From NCBI GenBank assembly GCA_031551255.1, contig JAVBNW010000016.1, positions 1-9,076 of the forward strand: a stretch of DNA of 9,076 nt, given 5' to 3'. Shown piece after piece: positions 1 to 4,940 of the stretch; within the stretch, counting starts at the first letter, position 1, and each line of letters opens with the position of its first letter. Under the pieces are notes generated by a model. It was not told the DNA's origin. It did no database searches and worked only from the letters and a program-made list of their open reading frames with translations. The stretch is from JAVBNW01 sp031551255. Its GTDB lineage: Bacteria; Bacillota; Clostridia; Christensenellales; UBA1750. Both the position numbers and the translations under genes were made by a program.

Positions 1-206
1 CCACCTCCTCCCCGGTTTGCTCCCGCCTCTGCTTCCTTACTTCTCCTGGCCCGGCTAAAAAATCTATGGCCCGCATCCACCGCTTTTTATGGCGGTCTAA
101 TATAGGGGGGGCTTGGGGCCCCCGCGCCCCCGACAAGAACGCGAAATGCAAGACGTTTTCTGCTCCTTGCATCGTTATTTGTCATGCTTCCCTTTGTCTT
201 CAATCT

Positions 207-251
207 AACCCACGCCGCCGCTACGGTTCCGTAACGGCGGCGTGGGTTTTT
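207..251 (+). terminator. Rho-independent terminator, rightward
   Basis: A perfect 14-bp stem pairs 207-220 with 235-248. A further 5 bp (222-226 with 229-233) close a tiny loop, and the right arm ends in five T residues (247-251). The T-tract occurs only in the rightward direction; leftward the hairpin is followed by mixed sequence. It would end a transcript entering from beyond the left edge. It could also act as an attenuator in a long leader of the operon starting at 520, though no alternative anti-terminator pairing is obvious. Confidence 0.75.
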
Positions 252-276
252 CATGATGCGGATGTCGCCTGTGCCG

Positions 277-368
277 AGCGCTGCATTTGCCGAATCCACT
301 GGAGAGAACGCTTCCCCTACCTCCGGCATGGCGGCAAATGCCGCTGGCCCCATACGGACGCTCTCTCC
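277..368. repeat. Overlapping inverted repeats (possible structured leader)
   Basis: Three pairings compete here. Segment 277-292 pairs with 332-345 (10 contiguous bp plus 4 bp across a 2-nt bulge). Segment 301-310 pairs with 359-368 (9 of 10 positions). Segment 331-335 forms a local hairpin with 340-344. The first two cross each other, so they form either a pseudoknot or mutually exclusive structures. I compared the region by eye with glycine-riboswitch-like motifs (GGAGAG and CTCTC segments are present), but the conserved core is missing. No known RNA family is claimed. Confidence 0.4.
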
Positions 369-376
369 TCCCCGCC

Positions 377-405
377 TTGCTTTCCCGCGCGCGGCGGGTT
401 ATCAT
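377..405 (+). promoter_or_regulatory. Candidate sigma-A promoter for the DUF1538/PII operon
   Basis: A TTGCTT hexamer (377-382) lies 17 bases from TATCAT (400-405), which matches the sigma-A -10 consensus at 5 of 6 positions. The -35 matches at only 3 of 6. Transcription from here would give a leader of roughly 105 bases that includes the stem-loop at 420-453. No better promoter is visible closer to the gene: the TATAAG at 503-508 overlaps the ribosome binding site and cannot serve. Confidence 0.3.
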
Positions 406-419
406 AGAAAATAATGTGT

Positions 420-453
420 CGTTTTATTTCTGCGGCGCGCCGACCATAAAACG
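420..453 (+). repeat. Leader stem-loop upstream of first operon
   Basis: An 8-bp perfect stem pairs 420-427 with 446-453. It encloses an asymmetric interior loop and a second G/C palindrome (433-442). No T-tract follows, so it is not an intrinsic terminator. It lies in the presumed 5' untranslated region, about 53 bases before the ribosome binding site, and could affect transcript stability or bind a regulator. Confidence 0.35.
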
Positions 454-505
454 CGCAGCTTAGTTTTGCATTTTGCTCTGTCAAGCGCGGCTCGGCAGCG
501 AATAT

Positions 506-515
506 AAGGGGGAGG
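506..515 (+). promoter_or_regulatory. Ribosome binding site setting a TTG start
   Basis: The purine run AAGGGGGAGG ends four bases before the TTG at 520. No in-frame ATG or GTG lies between this site and the hydrophobic first membrane segment, so the TTG is the only start consistent with the ribosome binding site. Confidence 0.65.
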
Positions 516-519
516 TATA

Positions 520-1209
520 TTGCAGCTACTGAACAAGATTAAAGAAAATACTCTGTGCGTACTGCCCGTAATGGTCATCGTATTGGTGCTTCACTTTACC
601 GTTGCGCCAGTGTCGCAAGACACGCTGATCCGCTTTCTCATCGGCGGGGCGATGGTCATCCTGGGGCTAAGCCTATTCCTGTTGGGCGCGGAGATCGGCA
701 TTTTGCCCATGGGCGAGGCGATGGGCTCCACCCTGTCCAAGGACGGCCGCGTGTGGCTCATCGGGCTGATCGGCCTGCTGGTAGGCTTTTGCGTTACGAT
801 GGCCGAGCCGGATTTACAGGTGCTCGCCCAACAGGTATCCACGGTATCGGAGGGCGAGGTGCCCCGCTTTTTGCTCATCATCATCGTATCGGCGGGCGCG
901 GGCTTCCTGGTAATGATCGGCCTTTTGCGCACGCTGTTTAAGGTCACGCTCAAAAGGGTATTGCTGATAAGCTACCTGCTGGTGTTTGTAGCCGCGGCCT
1001 TCACCTCCCCCGCGTTCCTTTCGGTGGGGTTTGACGCAGGCGGCGTGACGACGGGCCCGATGACGGTGCCCTTCATCCTTGCGCTTGGCGTCGGCGTCGC
1101 GGCGGTGCGCGGCGGCGCAAGCAGCCACGACGACAGCTTCGGCCTGGTCGCGCTGATGTCGGTAGGGCCTATCCTCGCAGTGCTTCTGATGGGGGTGGTA
1201 TACCGATGA
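520..1209 (+). CDS. DUF1538 family membrane protein, first subunit
   Basis: This 229-residue, very hydrophobic protein belongs to the DUF1538 family, whose function is unknown. About six to seven membrane segments are visible, near residues 10-28, 36-60, 77-94, 115-140, 145-162, 165-195 and 206-227. Family-type motifs are GAEIG-LPMG (56-65), AEP (95-97), QQV (104-106) and FDAGGVTTGPMT (171-182). The acidic residues in AEP and FDAGG lie in or beside membrane segments and could bind a cation or substrate; that is inference. The start is TTG, fixed by the upstream ribosome binding site. The stop overlaps the next start as ATGA, implying translational coupling. The downstream gene encodes a homologous DUF1538 half, so the two probably form a heterodimer matching the two-domain single-chain versions that I recall from other bacteria. 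Family assignment is confident; a transport role is a guess. Confidence 0.93.
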   Translation: MQLLNKIKENTLCVLPVMVIVLVLHFTVAPVSQDTLIRFLIGGAMVILGLSLFLLGAEIGILPMGEAMGSTLSKDGRVWLIGLIGLLVGFCVTMAEPDLQVLAQQVSTVSEGEVPRFLLIIIVSAGAGFLVMIGLLRTLFKVTLKRVLLISYLLVFVAAAFTSPAFLSVGFDAGGVTTGPMTVPFILALGVGVAAVRGGASSHDDSFGLVALMSVGPILAVLLMGVVYR

Positions 1210-2078
1210 GCATCCTGATGGAATTCGTGCAGGCGATTCCGCACACCTGCTCCGAGGTGGCGCTGGCGCTGACGCCCATCGTGGTCATCTTTCTTCTTTA
1301 CCAAATCATCTTCATGCGCATGCCGCGCAGGCAGCTTTTGCGTATGATAACGGGTATCGTCTATACCTTTCTGGGCCTGGTGTTGTTTCTGGTAGGCGTA
1401 AACGTCGGCTTTCAGCCGGCGGGCACCGAAATGGGCCGCGCGCTGGGCGGCTCGGAATCCAAGTGGCTGCTCATCCCCGTCGGGCTGGTGCTTGGCTTTG
1501 TGATCGTATTTGCCGAGCCCGCGGTGGCGGTGCTTAACCAGCAGGTAGCCTCGGTATCCGGCGGCGCCATTTCCACCAAGTTGATGATGGGCGTGCTGTG
1601 CGTGGCTATGGCCATCGCGGTGGCGTTGGGTATGATCAGAGTACTCACCGGCATCAGCATCTGGTGGATCATCATCCCCGGCTATGCGCTCGCGCTAATC
1701 TTCATGAAGTTTTCTCCCAATATCTTCACCGCCATCGCTTTCGACTCGGGCGGCGTGTCTTCCGGGCCGATGACCGCGACGTTCCTTTTGCCCTTCGCCG
1801 TGGGGGCTACCGAGGCGATTCCCGGCAGAAACCCGCTCACCGATGCGTTCGGTATGGTGGCCATGGTGGCCATGATGCCCCTGATCGCCATTCAGTTGCT
1901 GGGCATCATCTACCAGTTCCACCTCAACAGGGCCGAGCTGAGCGCCGAAGAAGTCGCTTCGCTGGGCGACGAGGACGATTTAGACGATACCGACAGTACT
2001 ACGGACATAGCAAGCGCGCAAGATGTTAACGATGCGCAGTCCCCATCTCCATCCGAGGAGGCTATCCATGAATCCTAG
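1206..2078 (+). CDS. DUF1538 family membrane protein, second subunit with acidic tail
   Basis: This second DUF1538 protein has 290 residues and shares its layout with the preceding gene product: GVNVGFQPAG (64-73), AEP (103-105), QQV (112-114) and FDSGGVSSGPMT (179-190). Membrane segments fall near 20-37, 48-68, 86-103, 125-147, 152-168, 173-200 and 213-237. Unlike its partner it continues into a hydrophilic tail (about 241-290) rich in Asp, Glu and Ser, probably disordered; I expect it on the cytoplasmic side, though topology is not proven. Its start overlaps the upstream stop by 4 bases, and its end overlaps the PII gene by 11 bases, so all three are probably translated together. The tail may contact the PII-like partner, which is an inference. 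The two paralogues look like a duplicated, then diverged pair forming a pseudo-symmetric membrane complex. Substrate is unknown. Confidence 0.94.
   Translation: MSILMEFVQAIPHTCSEVALALTPIVVIFLLYQIIFMRMPRRQLLRMITGIVYTFLGLVLFLVGVNVGFQPAGTEMGRALGGSESKWLLIPVGLVLGFVIVFAEPAVAVLNQQVASVSGGAISTKLMMGVLCVAMAIAVALGMIRVLTGISIWWIIIPGYALALIFMKFSPNIFTAIAFDSGGVSSGPMTATFLLPFAVGATEAIPGRNPLTDAFGMVAMVAMMPLIAIQLLGIIYQFHLNRAELSAEEVASLGDEDDLDDTDSTTDIASAQDVNDAQSPSPSEEAIHES
2055..2061 (+). promoter_or_regulatory. Ribosome binding site fixing the PII gene start
   Basis: GAGGAGG sits six bases before the ATG at 2068, inside the end of the preceding gene. It decides the start: an in-frame ATG at 2023 would add 15 residues unlike any PII protein and has no comparable site, whereas the protein from 2068 begins directly with a PII-like first beta strand. 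Confidence 0.8.
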
Positions 2079-2799
2079 AAATTTTGATACTATTATGGCG
2101 GTCGTCAACGCCGGGCAGGAAGTGAACCTAATCCACAAAGCCCGCTCCGTCGGCGCGCTGGGCGGCTCGGCAGTGCCTGCGCGCGGCACGGTGAGTAACG
2201 AAATGCTCGATATGCTCGGCATCGAGGATAAGCAGCGCTGCGTCGTGCAGATGATCGCCCGCTCGCGGGAAACCCTTAGCATCATGGCGTCGCTTCACGA
2301 ATACTTCCAAATGCGCAATGCGGGCAACGGCATCATTTTCACCGTGCCGGTGCCGCGTTCCAAGGGCCTCAAATCGCTATTTCGCTTAAGGGATGAATAC
2401 CGAACCAAGCTGGGCCTGGCCCCGCTGCCCTTTGCCGCGCAAAACGACGAAAAGAAGGAGCCGGAAGAAGACGAAATGGACTACGCATACGAGATGCTTC
2501 AAATTATTGTAAAAAGCGGCTTTGCCGACGAGGCCATGGAGGCCGCCAAAGCGGCCGGCGCCGAGGGGGGCACGATCCTCCACGGCAGGGGGATCGGCAT
2601 CCACGAAAACGTAAAGCTCTTCGGGGTTGCAATCGAACCCGAGAAAGATATTTTGATGATTCTCGTCAAAAAAGAGATCGCCGAGATCGTGATGAATGCC
2701 ATCGCCGAAAAGGTAGGGTTGAACACGCCCGGCCGTGGCATCGCCTTTTCCATGCCCGTGGGGCATGTGATGGGCATTGTGCACGAGCACAAGCCGTAG
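2068..2799 (+). CDS. Tandem PII-domain (GlnB-like) signalling protein
   Basis: This soluble 243-residue protein carries two PII-like domains, at about residues 5-97 and 138-236. They are joined by a charged linker (98-137) containing an acidic/Lys stretch. Each domain ends with the PII B-loop/beta-4 pattern: NAGNGIIFTVPV (84-95) and NTPGRGIAFSMPV (219-231). An ordinary PII subunit is about 112 residues and works as a homotrimer with nucleotide sites at subunit interfaces. The fused form would give three-fold assembly with two domain types, or a pseudo-hexamer. T-loop regions (about 31-57 and 166-185) are short, and the conserved Tyr uridylylation site of GlnB is not recognisable, so covalent uridylylation is unlikely. 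Its position after two DUF1538 membrane genes, as GlnK sits beside AmtB, suggests it gates that complex in response to nucleotides or a small metabolite. The domain assignment is from sequence pattern; the ligand and partner are inferred. Confidence 0.86.
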   Translation: MNPRNFDTIMAVVNAGQEVNLIHKARSVGALGGSAVPARGTVSNEMLDMLGIEDKQRCVVQMIARSRETLSIMASLHEYFQMRNAGNGIIFTVPVPRSKGLKSLFRLRDEYRTKLGLAPLPFAAQNDEKKEPEEDEMDYAYEMLQIIVKSGFADEAMEAAKAAGAEGGTILHGRGIGIHENVKLFGVAIEPEKDILMILVKKEIAEIVMNAIAEKVGLNTPGRGIAFSMPVGHVMGIVHEHKP

Positions 2800-2805
2800 C
2801 GCGGC

Positions 2806-3996
2806 ATGATGCGCCCAGGGAAACAGCACGATGGCAAGCATGCGCGTCGCTTAATTGCGCGCGTCGCGGCGCTTGTTGTCATGTGCGCCGCGCTGACGGC
2901 CTGCGGCATACTTCCCCCGTTTCCCACTAGACCTTCGCACGATTTGGCGGCGCTTACGCTATTCTCGGCATCCCCCAGCCCTGCCCCGACGGCAACGGCG
3001 AGCCCACGCTCCACGCCTTCCCCCACCCCTGTGTCTTCCCCCACCCCTGTGCCCACGCCCGAGCCGCCTGAAGAGATCATCATCAGCTGCGTGGGCGATT
3101 GCACGCTGGGCGGAGATCCGCGCATCGGGCAGCTCGCCGCGTTTCGCGCGGTGGTCGAGCAAAACGACCCCGGCTATTGCTTCTTAGGCGCTCTTCCCTA
3201 TACAAGCGAAGACAGCCTGACCATCGCAAACATGGAAGGCCCTCTTACCTCCAACGAGTTTGGCGCGGAAAAGGAGTTTTCGTTCCGAGGAGATCCCGTC
3301 TTTGCGGCCATTTTTGAGCACGGCGGCGTGGAAGTCGTATCGCTTGCGAACAACCACGCGATGGACTACGGCGACGACGGCTATGCCCACACGCTCGCCG
3401 CGCTGGAAGCCGAAGGGATCGCCGCGGCGGACGAGGGCAGGCCGGCCGTGTATCGGGCGGGCGAATGGAGCATCGGCGTCGCGGCCGGCAAATTCCCCAC
3501 CAGGGAGCGGATTGCGCAGTTGAAGGCGGATATCGCCCGGCTGCGGGAAGAAGGCTGCGCCGTGGTGGTGGCGGTGATGCACTGGGGCGACGAAGGGGCC
3601 GACGTGCCCCCGCCGGGCATCCGGGAAACCGCGCACGCCGCGATCGACGCGGGCGCGGATCTGGTCGTCGGCCACCACCCGCATATTTTGCAGGGCGTCG
3701 AGGAGTATAACGGCCGCATGATCGCCTATTCCCTCGGCAACTTCGTGTTCGGCGGCAACCGCGATCCGAAAGAGCGCGAAACCGCGATCTTCCAGCAGCG
3801 TTTTATCGCTCAGGATGGAAAGCTCGTGCCCGCGGGATTTCGAGTTTTGCCCTTCACGGTGTCCGCTACGGCGCCGGGAAACGACTACCAGCCCAAAGAG
3901 CTTCAAGGCGACGCCGCCAAGAGGGTTTTTGACAGGATCAACACGAGGGGCTCGCTGACGCCCGCGTGGGTCGAGGTGACCGGCGAGTGGCAGTAA
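2806..3996 (+). CDS. CapA family (PGA_cap) lipoprotein, metallophosphatase-like
   Basis: This 396-residue exported lipoprotein has a basic N-terminus, a hydrophobic stretch (17-32) and a lipobox LTAC with lipidated Cys33. A Pro/Ser/Thr linker (about 55-89) acts as a stalk from the membrane. The catalytic-type domain (about 90-350) shows the CapA/PgsA motifs in order: VGDCTLG (96-102), NMEGPLT (142-148), LANNHAMDYG (180-189), MHWGDE (258-263), GHHPHILQ (289-296) and YSLGNFVF (308-315). The family resembles calcineurin-like phosphoesterases and includes proteins needed for poly-gamma-glutamate anchoring, but many members have no known substrate. It starts 6 bases after the PII stop, with no clear ribosome binding site; ATG at 2806 or 2809 are the only starts that keep the signal peptide, and coupling to the upstream gene is likely. 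No pgsB or pgsC homologues lie nearby, so a capsule role is not implied. A link to the DUF1538/PII genes is unproven. Confidence 0.92.
   Translation: MMRPGKQHDGKHARRLIARVAALVVMCAALTACGILPPFPTRPSHDLAALTLFSASPSPAPTATASPRSTPSPTPVSSPTPVPTPEPPEEIIISCVGDCTLGGDPRIGQLAAFRAVVEQNDPGYCFLGALPYTSEDSLTIANMEGPLTSNEFGAEKEFSFRGDPVFAAIFEHGGVEVVSLANNHAMDYGDDGYAHTLAALEAEGIAAADEGRPAVYRAGEWSIGVAAGKFPTRERIAQLKADIARLREEGCAVVVAVMHWGDEGADVPPPGIRETAHAAIDAGADLVVGHHPHILQGVEEYNGRMIAYSLGNFVFGGNRDPKERETAIFQQRFIAQDGKLVPAGFRVLPFTVSATAPGNDYQPKELQGDAAKRVFDRINTRGSLTPAWVEVTGEWQ
3018..3051 (+). repeat. Direct repeat in CapA linker
   Basis: Two identical 16-base copies (3018-3033 and 3036-3051) lie 18 bases apart. They encode consecutive SPTPV-type hexapeptides in the Pro-rich stalk. 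This in-frame period of six codons is a likely site of slippage that changes linker length between strains. Confidence 0.8.
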
Positions 3997-4081
3997 CGGC
4001 GGATCGAAATCGTTGCTGCGCGGACAGGCGTTCAACGCGACAATGCCGTTGCCTTCATCAGGTCGCGCGCTTGTAGGACCC

Positions 4082-4121
4082 AAAAGCCGCCGCATAAGTT
4101 TCTATAACATGCGCGACGGCT
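4082..4121 (-). terminator. Rho-independent terminator of the GNAT gene
   Basis: Read leftward, an arm at 4121-4109 pairs with 4095-4085 (about 9-11 bp, one G-T pair and possibly a 2-nt bulge) around a loop of about 13 bases. Four T residues on the minus strand (4085-4082) follow. It begins about 20 bases after the GNAT stop codon. In the rightward direction no T-tract follows, so it probably does not end the operon that finishes at 3996. Confidence 0.72.
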
Positions 4122-4140
4122 GACGTGGCGAAAGCTTATG

Positions 4141-4686
4141 CTATGCAAAAGGTATCCATTCATCCTTAAGCAAACCGGTAATAATTTCATCCTTATATTT
4201 ACCGTCTGCCTTGCACAGCAATCCTTTTCGCTTTTTTCCTTCAATTTTATATCCGAATTTTTCTTGCATTTTTTGAGATGAATAATTCCCCTGAAAAAAA
4301 CCATTTTCGAGCCTTCGCAAATGTAGCTCATTGAAGGCAAACTCAATCCTTTTTCCGAAGGCCTCGGTCCCATATCCGCGTCCATGATACTTTTCGTTTA
4401 TCCATATTCCACCGCCTGCGGTTCCCTGGAAATCATTAATCCTCTCAATGCTTAAGCCACCAATAACCTTATCGCTTTCCTTTAGTGCAATCGCAAAAAA
4501 ATAATAGCCTTGGGGTTTGCTCATACAATATCCAATGAACTTTTCAGCATCTTCACCGGTGTATGGGTGTGGTATATATGAAAGCCATTTTGCAACTTCA
4601 AAATTGTTTAAGCCTTCTACAAGATCATCCGTATCCTTTGTCCGCCATTCTCTTAAAATCAGCCGTGTTGTTTCAAAGGCCGGCAT
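4141..4686 (-). CDS. GNAT family N-acetyltransferase (RimJ/RimL type)
   Basis: This 181-residue cytoplasmic protein is a complete GNAT of the RimJ/RimL-like Acetyltransf_3 group. It opens with the typical ETTRLILREW pattern (5-14). A GGLSIE beta-strand (76-81) and a GGGIWINEKYHGRGYGTEA segment (91-109) follow; the latter contains the acetyl-CoA pyrophosphate-binding loop HGRGYG. The NYSSQKMQEKFGYKIEG segment (134-150) matches the later conserved part of the fold. Members acetylate protein N-termini, antibiotics or small amines; the substrate cannot be told here. The start is supported by GGAGG (4694-4698 on the complement) seven bases upstream. Its base composition is much AT-richer than all neighbours (roughly 40% G+C by eye against 60% or more), and it lies opposite to them with its own promoter and terminator, which points to horizontal acquisition. 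Confidence 0.93.
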   Translation of the reverse strand: MPAFETTRLILREWRTKDTDDLVEGLNNFEVAKWLSYIPHPYTGEDAEKFIGYCMSKPQGYYFFAIALKESDKVIGGLSIERINDFQGTAGGGIWINEKYHGRGYGTEAFGKRIEFAFNELHLRRLENGFFQGNYSSQKMQEKFGYKIEGKKRKGLLCKADGKYKDEIITGLLKDEWIPFA

Positions 4687-4739
4687 TATGGCACCTCCGC
4701 TACTGTATACCCTGTAACGCCAGAGCTTTCTTTAAGGCA

Positions 4740-4767
4740 AGTATACCATAGAACGCGGCCCTTTCAA
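4740..4767 (-). promoter_or_regulatory. Sigma-A promoter of the GNAT gene
   Basis: On the minus strand TTGAAA (4767-4762) is followed after 16 bases by TATACT (4745-4740). These match the -35 at 5 of 6 and the -10 at 5 of 6 positions. Transcription would start near 4733, giving a leader of about 45 bases with the GGAGG site. It drives the single-gene GNAT unit independently of its neighbours. Confidence 0.6.
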
Positions 4768-4800
4768 AAGTTTCTTGTTCTTTCTTGATGCCACCCCTCA

Positions 4801-4840
4801 AAGCCACGCGCGGTCATCCCGCGCGGCTTCGCTTCTTTAT
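4801..4840 (+). terminator. Terminator-like hairpin, apparently orphaned
   Basis: AAGCC (4801-4805) pairs with GGCTT (4825-4829) and GCGCGG (4808-4813) with CCGCGC (4819-4824). There is a 2-base bulge and a 5-base loop, followed by a moderately T-rich tail (4829-4839). The better T-richness is rightward, yet no rightward gene ends nearby: it lies between two divergent promoters. It may be the former terminator of the operon ending at 3996, displaced by insertion of the GNAT unit, or it may simply insulate the downstream promoter. Confidence 0.5.
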
Positions 4841-4877
4841 GTAAAAATTATGTTGACAAGCCGTCTTGCCCCGCGTC

Positions 4878-4889
4878 GGTTGTACAACC
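4878..4889. promoter_or_regulatory. Perfect 12-bp palindrome, likely operator
   Basis: GGTTGTACAACC is its own reverse complement and overlaps the -35 position of the beta-galactosidase promoter, where a bound repressor would block RNA polymerase. The TTGT-ACAA core resembles half-sites used by GntR-type regulators, but the family of the regulator cannot be settled from 12 bases, and no regulator gene is in the window. Confidence 0.5.
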
Positions 4890-4908
4890 CCTCAGGTTTT
4901 GTTATGAT
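4880..4908 (+). promoter_or_regulatory. Promoter of the GH42 gene
   Basis: TATGAT (4903-4908) matches the -10 consensus at 5 of 6 positions. It is preceded by TGT (4900-4902), an extended -10 motif. Seventeen bases upstream is only a weak -35 (TTGTAC, 4880-4885), which the extended -10 could offset. The start of transcription would be near 4914, with a short leader carrying the GAGAGGGG ribosome binding site (4924-4931). A nearby perfect TTGACA (4853-4858) has no -10 at the right distance. Confidence 0.5.
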
Positions 4909-4940
4909 GGGCGCATAGTAAGCGAGAGGGGAAATTTACC

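Larger units (their letters stand above)
1..519. other. Non-coding upstream/leader region
   Basis: No convincing gene is present in these 519 bases. The open frames on both strands translate to Arg/Pro/Cys-rich peptides, lack good start contexts and run through the terminator palindrome, so I treat them as chance. The stretch contains a pyrimidine-rich start (1-55), a G-run/C-run hairpin (105-131), an intrinsic terminator (207-251), a set of competing inverted repeats (277-368), a weak promoter candidate (377-405) and a stem-loop (420-453) ahead of the first gene. One forward frame closes at a TAA (56-58) and could be the last 18 codons of a gene from the left, but 18 codons are too few to support a call. 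Confidence 0.6.

Noticed and set aside
1..14. On the minus strand this reads GGGGAGGAGGTGG, a near-perfect ribosome binding site, perhaps for a leftward gene starting outside the window.
   Set aside because: No start codon is inside the window, and no convincing minus-strand promoter is found upstream. The run could equally be part of a pyrimidine-rich coding end on the plus strand.
301..368. GGAGAG and CTCTC segments suggested a glycine riboswitch.
   Set aside because: The conserved core motifs of that family are missing on both strands, and the downstream genes are not glycine genes.
66..407. Open frame of 113 codons on the plus strand, and overlapping minus-strand frames (87-353, 205-405).
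   Set aside because: Arg/Pro/Cys-rich translations run across the terminator palindrome, lack ribosome binding sites and have no recognisable domain.
2023..2067. Alternative upstream ATG that would extend the PII protein by 15 residues.
   Set aside because: The GAGGAGG site (2055-2061) points to the ATG at 2068, and the extra residues merely translate the overlapping DUF1538 end in another frame.
3184..4095. Long minus-strand open frame (303 codons) opposite the CapA gene.
   Set aside because: It is the antisense shadow of a G+C-rich gene with clear family motifs on the plus strand. The translation is His/Arg-rich with no known fold.
4853..4858. Perfect TTGACA -35 hexamer upstream of the GH42 gene.
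   Set aside because: No -10-like hexamer lies 16-18 bases downstream; the good TATGAT is 44 bases away.
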